From Sialis fuliginosa (Eukaryota; Arthropoda; Insecta; Megaloptera; Sialidae): 64,000 nucleotides of DNA. The DNA is taken from the NCBI GenBank assembly GCA_961205875.1, contig OY540815.1, positions 16,181,638-16,245,637 on the forward strand. Direction: 5' to 3'. The notes under the pieces are model-generated. The model was not told the DNA's origin. It did no database searches and saw nothing but the letters and a program-made list of their open reading frames with translations. The first letter of the stretch is position 1, and every line of letters starts with the position of its first letter. The translations under genes and the position numbers were made by a program. Below, piece after piece: positions 50,601-64,000 of this stretch.

Positions 50601-51832
50601 AGCGACCGCCAGACATATGTCAGTATCAAGCTTGAAATTTTTCATCAAAATTTTTGTATCAAGCATGTTTTTAGTATTTTAAATAAATGTCAAAGGTCCT
50701 TAACGATATAACTGGAGCTTAAAATTTTAGAAAATGTCAAAGGTCAACAAAAGCAGTTATTTGTAAATATTTTAGAAACTATTATTATTAGCTTATGACA
50801 AAAATTCAAAATTGTAGTTTATTAATTTTTACAACAAAAATAGTAGTTTTTTAATCAGTTTTTTGTGGTCATTTAATAAATAAAAATTCATAGATAACAT
50901 TGAATGATTTTTTTTGGTCATTCGATAAAAAAAAATTTTAATTCGTAAATACCATTCAATGACCATTTTTTTGCCATGCCGGATCCCCTTTAGCCCCGGG
51001 CCCTCAGGCTTAAACCCTGTCAGCCCATTACCTTGTGGGAGTTATGAATACAACTGAAAATATGAATAATATAATATGTCATAGGTGGAGATTACACTCC
51101 AAAAAGTCTACATTTCAATCCATCTTTGGTACATATTGTGATTATGTCCAAAAACATTAGTCATAATATAACCCCTAGGTACTAATTAGTATTACAATGC
51201 AAATAAATAAACGCAGTTTCAGAGAAAACTTAAGCCAAACCTTTGGTTGGTCAATATAGATAACAAAAATAATTGTTCAATTAAATTAAAAATTTATAAT
51301 TTGCTTTCATTTTTCTAATTTAATTTAAATATTATTCATGAATTTATAATTTTAATGGATGATAATGACATAACATTTTTTTTAAATAATGAATCAGCGC
51401 GCCACTGAGCTCATAGTTAGTCACGTGACATTTTCATTGTGAACTGTCAAATTTCATTTTAATAAGAAGCGGATGAAAACAATGTAGGTTGAACTTTATT
51501 AATTTTAACAATATAACAACAAATATACAAACAATAAGTTAAAAAGCTAAGGCTAATCTACGTAAAATTTATTACCAAAATTATATTCTAATCGTAAACA
51601 AAACTTACTTGTTTAGACGAGCAATCCAAATACCGAACCCAGGGCGATATTCACATAACATCATCGCCCTTCCGAGATTCCCTTTAATATTAGCAAATAT
51701 CTTTGAAGATTCATTGTCCAATTCGTCCGCATACGGTAATAAATTGTTAAAAATAATTTCTCGTTGAGGTTTAAATCCGAGTTTCGCGTAGCGTTCCTGT
51801 TGTTTAGGAAATTCATTTTCACTTTCTTCCAT
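41689..51832 (-). CDS. PSME4: PSME4/PA200, proteasome activator, 20 exons
   Basis: Exons 51832-51609, 50359-50221, 50152-49774, 49712-48969, 48911-48615, 48550-48314, 48248-47719, 47657-47480, 47419-47168, 47103-46822, 46752-46526, 46462-46236, 46173-45825, 44048-43896, 43837-43621, 43558-43056, 42991-42827, 42607-42488, 42426-42214, 41823-41689. The frame is continuous and gives 1,856 aa, close to the human 1,843. PA200 is a single-chain HEAT-repeat dome that caps the 20S proteasome and favours degradation of acetylated histones in DNA repair and spermatogenesis. Recognisable stretches are [36 protein letters not shown] and [13 protein letters not shown]. The C-terminus ends SYYA, the conserved Tyr-Tyr-x tail that docks into the 20S alpha ring. 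Intron 13 (44049-45824) hosts a separate gene on the plus strand. Confidence 0.97.
45000..45745 (+). CDS. Secreted TIL-domain cysteine-rich inhibitor, nested
   Basis: Two exons, 45000-45075 and 45546-45745, encode 91 aa. Residues 1-20 are a signal peptide ([20 protein letters not shown]). The mature part has ten cysteines with the trypsin-inhibitor-like (TIL) layout: [39 protein letters not shown] proteins are usually secreted serine-protease inhibitors in insect haemolymph or venom; the reactive site cannot be assigned here, so inhibition is inferred. The gene lies entirely within PSME4 intron 13 on the opposite strand, its stop 80 bp from the next PSME4 exon edge. Its intron contains a repeat shared with XPR1 intron 6. 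Confidence 0.85.
45088..45245 (+). repeat. Repeat shared with XPR1 intron 6
   Basis: Blocks AAGGGAATGATACATAAAA, CTAATATTCAAA and ATTTCATAAATTCATTTGA match 15391-15540 in the same order and spacing. Only the left part of that element is clear here. Located in the TIL gene intron. Confidence 0.6.
50360..51608 (-). other. PSME4 intron 1
   Basis: The largest PSME4 intron besides the one hosting the TIL gene. It is AT-rich. A GC-rich block around 50975-51045 (GCCCCGGGCCCTCAGG) stands out and may be a repeat fragment, but no ends or coding frame were found. Confidence 0.4.
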
Positions 51833-52228
51833 ATTTCCGTGTACTGTGTAGTATGATTCACATAAAACTGCGAGTTATTGATAGTTAACTGAAATATTGA
51901 TGTACGTACACAACTTGCTATTTATATCATTTAATACGAGTCATTTTAGCAGACATGTTTTATACAAGTGGCAGTGCAAAATTTGCCCAATCACAGTTAA
52001 GATAGGTAGTGACACCTATGGTTTACTTATACACTAAATTTCATACTGGGGATATTTTAAAAATAAGTGGTCAGTCACCTTATTTTTGTAATTTTTTCAC
52101 ATAAACACAATATTCTATTATTACACTTTTTATTTATTTTTATTTTTACATTTAAACAATAAATATATACATATATTGCACTAATAATTTTTACTTTAAA
52201 GTACTATGCCTTTTTCAGATACGCAACA
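51833..52228. promoter_or_regulatory. Shared promoter region of PSME4 and FASTKD gene
   Basis: The two start codons are divergent and 396 bp apart. No TATA box or known element could be assigned with confidence. Called from arrangement only. Confidence 0.45.
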
Positions 52229-54747
52229 ATGGGATACCTATTTACAATATTTAAATTTTTAACAAAAAAATATGATAAAAACATTATTAATAATATTTAT
52301 ATTCAATCAAGATGTTTAAGTTCTAATAAATTAGTATTCTATAAAGGTAAAAAATTAAGTTATTTAAAATTTATAAAAAATATACAAATAATTTTTTTTT
52401 AGATGCTGGAAATTCTTTGATCCCTAAAACAAATACACAAGATTTATTGATGTATGATTTAAAAACAGCTTCAAATTCCGAATCGATTTTAGACATAGTT
52501 GGAGCACATCATAAAATAATGAATAACCAACACATAATGCAAGCTTTAAGATCTTTGTTTAATTTACATAAAGGTGGAAAGTTAGTATTGACAACAATTA
52601 CATTTTAAATTCTTTGTCAGATGTAATAATTAAAAAATTTAAAAAAAATTTATATTTGCGTGTTTCCGCCCGGGATCGAACCGGGGACCTTGTGCGTGTG
52701 AAGCACACGTGATAACCACTACACTACGGAAACGTTGAGAGAAAGAGACCCAATATTATGTTTTACAAAATAAATTAAATAAAAACGGCTGTCAATTAAT
52801 AAATAAATAAACATAGCTATAAAATATTCAAATCAGATTATTTGTGCTATGTATTTATGATTAATCAAATATTAAAAAAAAATTGATTAATTTAAATCAA
52901 TTATGTATTTATTTTAGGTCACAATTAACAACACCAGAAATGTTGAAACATCCAGATTTTATTCAACTATGTAAACATCTAAAAAAGTATTCTCGAGAAA
53001 TCGAAATCAATGAAATTATAGAAGCTTTAAAAGTCATGTCATTTGTAGGTGTACCTTCTGATAGTACAATAACACAAGTACTGTTACAATTGATCCGACA
53101 TAATATAAACCATTTATCCTTACATCATATAATATTTTTAGAATTTTTATTAAAACAATTCAGTAGCTCTCCCTTAGTTGAAGCTTTGAAAATAGCTTTA
53201 CCCCTAGTATTCGATATAAATTTAAAACTGAAAATGGATCGTGAAAATGTAGTACATTTAAGCGACTTATTATTTTATGTATCGAAAAACGAAATATCAC
53301 AAGCAAGTATAGATGAAATAATTTTTTGTTTATTAAAACAAAAACATTCTATGACTATGAAAACAGCAAAAAGTGTAGTTTGGTCTTTATGCGATTTGAA
53401 GCCTAATGAAATATTTGAACCTTTACTTAATTATTCTTTAAATATATTATCAGACGAAATCGATAAATTATCACTTACGGGAATAGAAACTACGTTGTCT
53501 AAATTAGCAAGAAGATATTCTAGATCTGATGAATTTTATTACCATGAACAATTTTGCGATAAAGCTGTAGATTTTATAATAGACAACAACGTTGGATTTG
53601 AAAAAGCTGCATGGATTTTAATAAAACTAAATAAGTTTGTAAGTATACACACAAAATATTATGTCGTTTCTTTTCTGATTTGATTTTATTTATTTTCTTT
53701 TAGAACCACTTAAGTATACCATTATTAAAATACATTGAAAGTACATTATCAGATCCAAATAATCTAATTAACGGAAAACCGATTATAATATTTTCCATCA
53801 TGAGTTCTTTGGCGACAGTTGGACAAACGGATATTATAAACTGGAAATCTATTGTAGACATGATACTGAAGAATAGTATATTTAAAGATAATTCTTACGA
53901 TCAACGGTGGATTCAATTTGCCGCTGAACTTGTTTCTTTAAATATTTATTCTGAAATTGTTCTACAAAATGCATTTAAGGAAGAACATATAAGTAGATTA
54001 GTAAATAAAGGTAATTACTATCAAAAATATTCATTCTTTAATCATACTTAATATATATTGTTATATTTTTAGATTATTATGACCAAGATTGTAACAATAT
54101 TTTATTATTAAGCCAGGCAGTTTCGACAGAAAAACAAGACATGAAATATTTATTACCATCTAGTGAAATAATTCAATCTTTATTAGAAAAAAAATCTACT
54201 TCAATACGAGATAATCCATTAAAACCTGCACTAGAAAGAGCTCTCGGGGGACCAGTTTATGTAAAAACTAAGTTATATACCAAAATGGGGCATTATATAG
54301 GTAAGAAAACAAATTATTTTTTGTAATTTAACTGATTATGATTTTTTTTAGACCATGTAGTCATAATGCGGAAAGGTGGTTTTCCAATAGCATTTAAAAA
54401 GGATGGAGTTGATATCAAATATCTTGAAGATTTAAAAGATGTTAATGGTATTGATACAAATATGTAAGAATTATTTTTATATATAAATATATATTATTAA
54501 TTAAATAAATTTTATTTCCAGAATAGCAATATTGGTTTTCCCACCTAATTACTATGTATCAAACACACATAAACTGCAAGGGATTTACCAAATAATCATA
54601 AGGACCTTAGAAGCACAAAATGTATCTGTTATTCCCATATCTTTAATGCAGTGGTATGAATTACTTGACCATGAGAAAATACCGTATCTAATGCAAGCTA
54701 TCAGAGTCAAGACTGATCATGTAGAATCACTTAAATCTGTTAATTAA
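52229..54747 (+). CDS. FAST kinase domain-containing mitochondrial protein
   Basis: Seven exons, 52229-52346, 52403-52580, 52918-53638, 53704-54010, 54073-54300, 54352-54463, 54522-54747; 629 aa with consistent phases. The N-terminus (MGYLFTIFKFLTKKYDKN) is hydrophobic and basic with no early acid, fitting mitochondrial import. The middle is an all-helical repeat array like the FAST_1/FAST_2 regions. The C-terminus has a RAP-like fold signature: IAILVFPPNYYV, HKLQGIYQIIIRTLEAQNVS, then VIPISLMQWYELLDHEKIPY. FASTK proteins handle mitochondrial mRNA and rRNA processing or stability. Which paralogue (FASTKD1-5 or TBRG4) cannot be decided here. An upstream ATG at 52206 opens a short frame that stops quickly and was not used. 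Intron 2 holds a tRNA on the other strand. Confidence 0.8.
52641..52648 (-). terminator. Pol III terminator of tRNA-Val
   Basis: A run of eight T on the minus strand, 12 nt past the tRNA end, which is the usual Pol III stop signal. Confidence 0.75.
52661..52733 (-). tRNA. tRNA-Val(CAC)
   Basis: On the minus strand it starts GTTTCCGTAGTGTAGTGGTT. The acceptor stem GTTTCCG/CGGAAAC is perfect over 7 bp. The anticodon stem TGTGC/GCACA encloses loop TTCACAC with anticodon CAC. The T arm is CCCGG-TTCGATC-CCGGG, and discriminator A is at 52661. A-box (TAGTGTAGTGG) and B-box (GGTTCGATCC) sequences are intact, and no intron is present. It lies inside intron 2 of the FASTKD gene, antisense to it. Confidence 0.97.
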
Positions 54748-55059
54748 CGTTCTGTAATTTAATATTTCAATAAATATAAAATACATTGATAATTTCTAAT
54801 TATTATTTTTAGTTTTATTGTACTATAAAATAAAACAATAACAGTATAGTAATATCACTTTATTTTCTTTAATACATAGCTACAAAAAATTTAACTTATT
54901 CTTAAATCAGGTATTGTTACATATCGCAGATAAAAAAATATCAAAGAAATATATAAAAAAAGATTCTATTAACTAGAGATCGTAAAGCAAAATATCCTAA
55001 CATCAAATTTGTTATAAATAAAACATTGTGAAAATAAAGCTGGTGAATTTGGCAAGCGC
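54748..55059. other. Convergent gap, FASTKD/polyubiquitin
   Basis: About 310 bp of AT-rich sequence with both 3' ends. AATAAA near 54769 suits the FASTKD gene; on the minus strand a TTTATT near 55016 suits polyubiquitin. No other feature. Confidence 0.5.
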
Positions 55060-58290
<3,231 letters not shown>

Positions 58291-59610
58291 TTTATTATTA
58301 TCTAAATAAACAGCAGCTAAGATGAATATAATAAGTCTTCGTAGATAATATGTCTAAACACTTTGAACAACTGTTCAATAATGGCGAAAGCAAATGTGTA
58401 ACGAAGGATTTGTGCGATGAAGGATCCCCCACTCCACCTATTTAATCTCGACGAATGTGTTTTGAATTTTATAATTTTTAAAGTTTTCGATAAATTCTTT
58501 GAATTTTTATTTGAAAAATGTTATATATAATTAATAATTGAATTTATATTGTTATATGCAAGTAATTTACAAAATTGTAATGATAAATTTAGCCAATTTA
58601 ATAAAACGTCACAGGAAAAACTTTGACCCTCACTAATAGTATTTTCCAGAAATAAGACAAAGAACATTATGGAACAAAAGAGAAAGATGACGTCGGATGA
58701 TGCAGACTTTTCTTTATGAGTCATAAATTTCACAATTAATAATGCATATTACACTATTAACAAATAATAATAATAATAACAAACTAACAGAATAAGCTTC
58801 TACTAACTATATTGATTTATAAATTAATTTTCCCACAATATTTAATTTAAAAAATAATTAAGTAAAAATTATACAGTAGTTACATACAAATGTTTATAAT
58901 ATAAAATATTATATCGTAATTCTGTAACTATTCCCCAATTTTTCCATTGCGATCAAAAAAAATAATAGGTAGGTATTCATTTCAGCAATGACCCATTTTA
59001 CTTTTTTTGCAACATGACATATTTCTAATAGATACAAGGTAATTTAAATATATTTTATACTTTCTTGAAAAATAATTTCTAAATTAAAAAAAAAACTTTA
59101 AATACGAAATACATTAAATTTGTATATTTCATCATATTATGAAAAAGGTATAATACATATAAATAATAAATATATGTACTAATAAAGGTACACAGTAATG
59201 CAAAACAACTGTTTTATTTTTTTATCATTAATACAAAGTAACATAAAAGATAATATTCATAAATTTTTACGAACATTATCACATTTTATTTATTTATAAG
59301 AGGCCAGTTACAAAGCTATTGCTAAAAATGTAATTTTTTGTTTCTATATTTTTAATAATGCCAACAAGGCTAGTAATGTATATAATTTTATAACATCTAT
59401 TTTAAATATTTTTTCTATACTAACATGTAAAAAGTTATTAAATAAGTCACAAAATTCATATTTATGAATGAAAATAGGTATATATGATGTAATATGTATG
59501 TATTGTGAAAACATGTGATTTTATTCTACAATAAATTCATTCTTGAAATCCATTTAGTATAAATCTTGTTTACTAAAATCACTACTTTGAAACTGTTTTT
59601 CCCCTGGAAA

Positions 59611-59659
59611 CATTAAATCATATATTAAAAATACTAGTTGTTTAATATATGATTTAATG
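59611..59659. repeat. Perfect 19-bp hairpin
   Basis: CATTAAATCATATATTAAA pairs exactly with 59641-59659 across an 11-nt loop. AT-rich; could extrude as a cruciform or be a tiny foldback relic. Confidence 0.75.
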
Positions 59660-59864
59660 TATTTGTTTTGTCGATAAAGATAAAGATCCTGCAATTTGTA
59701 ATGCCTCCCCACCATTTTACTTATTGTTAGAGGATATATACCTGTATATACATATCCATACACATATAAATGTATATATTCGACTGAAATATCATTTAGA
59801 AGACAATACTTAATGCATAGCTACTCGGAAATCATTGTCAGCACACACAAATATATATTATATA

Positions 59865-60029
59865 CAGTAGACATTCCATACTGTGAATGTACATTCTGTG
59901 AACCGCGCTGGTACAATCAGTTCTATTATAAATGATGGCTGTACAAATATATAGGAATTTTGAAAAGTGGGGATTCACACTATGGAAAGTATCGTGCCCA
60001 ACCGGGTTCACAATATGGAACATCTATTG
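59865..60029. repeat. Putative 165-bp TIR element
   Basis: Left end CAGTAGACATTCCATACTGT is mirrored at the right by GTTCACAATATGGAACATCTATTG. Inner blocks TGTGAA recur in both orientations. No coding capacity; target duplication not certain. Confidence 0.55.
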
Positions 60030-60043
60030 TGTGTATGTATTAT

Positions 60044-60086
60044 CATATATTAAACATACTATATGTATAAGTATGTTTAATATATG
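60044..60086. repeat. Perfect 17-bp hairpin
   Basis: CATATATTAAACATACT pairs exactly with 60070-60086 across a 9-nt loop. It shares the core CATATATTAAA with the hairpin at 59611. Confidence 0.7.
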
Positions 60087-60665
60087 GTATTATCCTCGAG
60101 TATTTAGAACATCAGTTCTTCGATACTAAAAGAATTAATCTGGCACTTTTCAAAAAACAATGTTTTTTTTTATGGAGGTTGGGGAGTTACTTTTGAGGGG
60201 CAGGCGGTGGGATAGGACACAGTGTTTGCTGTTGCCAAAAACTACGACCTGTCTTTCTCACTTGCACTCATGTATTTGTCATTACTTGTCATTTTACGCA
60301 TAAGTTTAAGATATTTATACATCATTTCACATATTTTTCGAGTTTCTTATATTGTAATTACATAAACATATTCTTTACAATATCCTTTATTTTCAAATCA
60401 ATCTTACTATTTTTTAAATTGATTTTTATCATTTTTCTATCTTTTAACAATCTATTTTCATGAACTGCCATTTAACACCAGTATAACAACTGAACTTTAA
60501 AATTTATTTTCTTTAAAACGAATTGGTCAAAAAAGCAACCATAAGAAATTTCATCTTATTTCTACTAGTTTGACATAACTACCCAACCTCCTTAACATTA
60601 ACTTTCGTTTTATAAACAATTAAAATTATCACTTTATTTTAATATTTACAATTATAAACCTAATA

Positions 60666-63600
60666 CTATAAAGTTCTTTCATATATCTTACTTGCTAATC
60701 TGTACAATTCGGGATCGTGAGTTACTTGTGAATCACAAAGCCCTATTGTATCTTTTGTAGGCAGCTTACATAAATGCCTTCTGATTTCTAAATCTCTTCT
60801 AGCTGACAGAGCTCTCTTGTATGGCCCAGCACCCGCAAAAAGTGATTTCCTTTTTGCTTCCCAGTTGCGCAACGCAACCTGCATTGTCGCTATACCATTC
60901 ACACCTTTATATTCATTCAGTATGTCAGTGTTTTGTTCACATGTTTCAGTTTTTATTTTCACACCAACGTTAATAATGCTTGGGAATGCTTTACGATCCA
61001 GAACGTTTTCTTTTTTTATTGTTACTTCTTCAATGTTCCTCTGTACATTATTTTCTTCAGTTATGTTTTTGTTAGGTGATTCTTCGTTATTTTCATTAGT
61101 ACCTATCAAAAATAAAGATTTTATTAATATTACAAGAATTTAAGAGCTTAAATAATAATAATAAATACCAATTTCATTCTTTACTTTCACAATACTCTCA
61201 TTCTCTAAATTCTCTTCTATTTGCTTCTGTTTAATCTGTGAGAGAACATTAGCTGCAAGATTCTCTCCAGCCATTTTGATCGATACTCCAACACGTGCCA
61301 GCAATTTGTACGTATCCCATCGTTTCTTTGCCGATTTAGACACGTTTGGTTTAGGCCTTGGCCTTGATTCAGAAACAAGACTGGCCCAATCGACTCCCAG
61401 GGCATCTCCAAGTCCCTTTACTTTAGTTTCCTCTTCTAACTCTTCATCAGAAATTTCTTCAAAGCCCATATGATCCATCGCATCATCTTCCACAGAATGG
61501 TCGGCAGGTAAAGTATCCATCATGTTTCTGATTCCAGGAGATCCAGGTTTTGATGACTCATCTCTGAAATCATTTTGCTGCAGACGTACATCTTGCAATG
61601 TTCCAGGAGTCGACGTTGCAATAGTTGGTGAATTTTGCGCTTCCTGTGGCTATAAAATTAAGTTAAGTTAACACATCAAGCAATTTTATATATTACTGGG
61701 TAGAAATATATAAATTTACATACATATTCACGATTAAGAATATCGTCCGCATCATCACTAATCTCACTCAAATCATCTTCTAAGCCCGTAGGATCCGAAG
61801 AGCACAGTCGTTTTGCTGGAGGCTGAATAGGAGGTGACTCGGCATGCCTTTTACTAAGATTTTGTTCTGGTTCCTCTAACTGCACATGGGGTATTTCTGG
61901 AGTGTACTCATGAAGAGTTCTACGATGATCAGGGTGAACATCTTCTTTCATAACTTGAATAAAAAAAAATTATAAATCTCAAAAAGACAAACAAAACCAA
62001 CATTCAATTTCTATCATTTAAATATAGGTACCATGTATTTGTTGTTCTTCACGATGTATCTTATTCCCACGACCTGTATTCATACGATTAGCACCTCCTA
62101 TTCTTTCAGGCGGCCAGTCTTGTTGCCAAGATCTGCGTCTGTCTTCCTGTTGCCAGTTATCGACAGGCCGTTCATAACCATGCCATGTTTCATCGACTTG
62201 TTCAACCTGTGAACACAATATTTCATTTTGGGAAATTATACTCAATGATATCTAAGGAATCAGTATACCTGATCCCATGCAGGAGCAGGTTCTGGTCCGG
62301 CAGGTCCTCTATCCCACTCATTACGTTCTGGGGGCCACTCATGTCTAGGGTCCACGTCCCAGTCTGGCCTAGGCTCTTCCCAGGCATCTCGACGTGACCT
62401 CCTTTCTTCAGGATATTCACGGCCCTCGTGCTGCATTCTGTGCATTTCTTCGTATCTAATGAAAATTAATAAAACATTATAATTGGCACCCACTAATACA
62501 GTATGTATTTTACCTGTCTCTTTCTGTATCTACGTAATGGCGTTCATCATGAAGGGGAGGATGTGACTCATAAGGACTGTCATACGCCTTATCATCTAAA
62601 TGACCACCTCTTCTATCTGAATCATGGCTGCGAGGTCCCGGTGGATAATCTCTTTCACTGCGACTATCTCTGTCATGTTCACGTTCGTACAAACGTTCTA
62701 CCGAACGATTAAAGGATCTACAAATAAATTTACAATCATTATTTTACTTCTTTAATAAACAAAACTTTCTTATACACATAGAGCATAAGTGTATGTATAG
62801 TATGCTATGTAGGTAATATTATTGTCTTCCATTTTAATAATTATATACTAAATGTATTTTAACCTGTCAGAATGTTCGTAACCGCGATCGCGTCTTCGTT
62901 CACTTCTGTCTCTTTCCCTGTCTCCGCGGTTAAAGCTTCTGTCAGAACCTCCATCGACGCTTTTGTCTCTTCTGCGATCACCTCCTTTATTATTGATCCT
63001 TTCTTTCTCTTCTTGCATTCTCATAGCTGGTGGTATTCGTTCAGACGGTAATGGAAGCAATCTTTCTATCTAAAGTCAATAATTCATTGCGTGTAATAAC
63101 AAAAACACAATAGGATAGAACTATGCACAAATTAAAAAAAATATACTTGCCAAAAATGAAATTTGGCAGAAAAAACACCCTGGCCTGTTGTTGAGGGGTT
63201 AAAAAAATAATTTACATACCTTATCACCGGTGGGTTTATCCAGTCCCCTATCCCTGTCCCTGTCTCTGTCACGTGTCCGTGAATGTATATCTCTTTCACG
63301 CTCTTTCTCTAGTTTCTTTAGTCGCTCACGTTCACGTTGGCGCTCCTGACAGCGGGCCAGTGCTTCTTCGCGTTCTTTCTCTCTTGCTGCTTCCCGTTCT
63401 TCACGTGTGGGACGTCTGGTGTCACGTTCCCTGCGTCCTCCTCTGTCCTCTCTGTCACGTTTATCTTCTTTTTCTCTTCTACGATCATCGTCGCGGCCGC
63501 CTCTTTTATCGTCTCTGCTTGCTGGAGTACTACAACATTTTATATTATTTGTAAATATGTATGTTTGTTTTTAAATTATTTATATTATTTACCCGATACT

Positions 63601-64000
63601 TCTATCATCACGTTTCCTATTTGTGCTGTGTGCAGTGTTTCTATTTCTATCCCTCGAATGACTAGATTCTGGTGAATCTTTTTTTCTTGTATCTACCCTA
63701 GTCTGACGTGATTCTCTTTTAGGAGTGATTGACCTATCCCTTGGTTTATTTTTTGATTCTCTTTCCTTCTCTAACAATCGTTCCCTTTCTCTTTCTTTTG
63801 CTTTCTCTCGTTCTCTTTCCTTTTCTCTTTCTCGTTCCTTCTCTCTCTCTAATTCCTTTTCTTTTTCTTTCTCTTTTTCTCTTTCTTTTTCTCTCTCCTT
63901 TTCATAATCTCTCGATCTATGTTTGTCTTTATTTATTGGTGGTGTTCTACGATCTTTTCTTTCTAAAGATCGGCTTTTAGTGTTGCTCACTTGTTTAGAA
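60666..64000 (-). CDS. Flacc/ZC3H13-like RE/RD-rich nuclear protein, partial
   Basis: Nine exons in view: 64000-63593 (continues past the edge), 63529-63220, 63069-62864, 62717-62514, 62455-62269, 62206-62032, 61953-61724, 61649-61169, 61102-60666; about 879 aa without the N-terminus. The first part is a long charged helix of KE/RE repeats, followed by RS/RD-rich and WxQxD segments. The conserved end includes ALGVDWASLVSESRPRPKP, KKRWDTYKLLARVGVS, then ALRNWEAKRKSLFAGAGPYK and THDPELYRLASKIYERTL. I match this layout, from memory, to Flacc (ZC3H13), which bridges Spenito/RBM15 to Fl(2)d/WTAP in the m6A writer. The match is not certain; another RS-rich splicing-type protein is the alternative. 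The CCCH finger, if any, would lie outside the window. Confidence 0.6.

Larger units (their letters stand above)
58292..60665. other. Polyubiquitin promoter and downstream intergenic DNA
   Basis: Contains the polyubiquitin leader and promoter (about 58292-58500) and then AT-rich intergenic sequence to the Flacc-like stop codon. Several palindromes are listed separately. A GC-richer patch at 60175-60260 is unexplained. No gene was supported. Confidence 0.5.

Noticed and set aside
52206-52262. Upstream ATG before the FASTKD start
   Set aside because: It opens a 19-codon frame out of phase with the gene; at most a small uORF.
58320-58520. Heat-shock elements upstream of polyubiquitin
   Set aside because: GAA/TTC triplets are present but not in the alternating 5-bp spacing required.
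63725-63980. Plus-strand frames rich in Ser/Phe/Leu
   Set aside because: They are antisense shadows of the KE/RE repeat of the Flacc-like gene; low complexity opens all frames.

Overview
The window looks like nuclear DNA of an insect. It is AT-rich, has many short GT-AG introns, carries single-copy metazoan housekeeping genes in insect-like form, and holds a jockey-type LINE and many TIR transposons. The order cannot be fixed from sequence alone. Nothing prokaryotic is present. All gene models below were spliced by hand and checked for reading-frame continuity across every junction.

Layout, left to right. (1) 453-11075, minus: an 18-exon SNF2-family helicase, ARIP4/RAD54L2 (about 2,774 aa), with large low-complexity expansions. 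(2) 13087-17289, plus: XPR1-type phosphate exporter (SPX + EXS, 662 aa). (3) 20086-21205, minus: SGF29, the double-Tudor H3K4me reader of SAGA. (4) 21648-22139, minus: ZMAT5, the 20 kDa U11/U12 snRNP protein. (5) 22922-35525, plus: GNPAT, the peroxisomal dihydroxyacetone-phosphate acyltransferase. Its two long introns are stuffed with transposons, including a palindromic mariner-like MITE split by a LINE. (6) 36661-39359: a decayed PIF/Harbinger element with TTA target duplications. (7) 39456-40863, plus: POLR1C (RPAC1). (8) 41689-51832, minus: PSME4/PA200, 20 exons, with a secreted TIL-type inhibitor gene nested in one intron on the opposite strand. (9) 52229-54747, plus: a FAST-kinase-domain mitochondrial RNA protein, with tRNA-Val(CAC) inside an intron on the opposite strand. 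(10) 55060-57801, minus: a 12-unit polyubiquitin gene with an intron just before the ATG. (11) 60666 to the right edge, minus: an RE/RD-rich nuclear protein, probably Flacc/ZC3H13 of the m6A writer complex, cut by the window.

The genes are functionally unrelated housekeeping loci. Three pairs are head to head and probably share promoter regions: ARIP4/XPR1, ZMAT5/GNPAT and PSME4/FASTKD. I found no operon-like or defence-like system. The most interesting material is the transposon biology around GNPAT and POLR1C: one Harbinger family with both a coding relic and MITEs, a nested LINE with two A-tails, and full-length palindromic elements. Next come the lineage-specific protein changes: an N/Q-rich block between the helicase lobes of ARIP4, and a GNPAT C-terminus without a peroxisomal targeting tripeptide.
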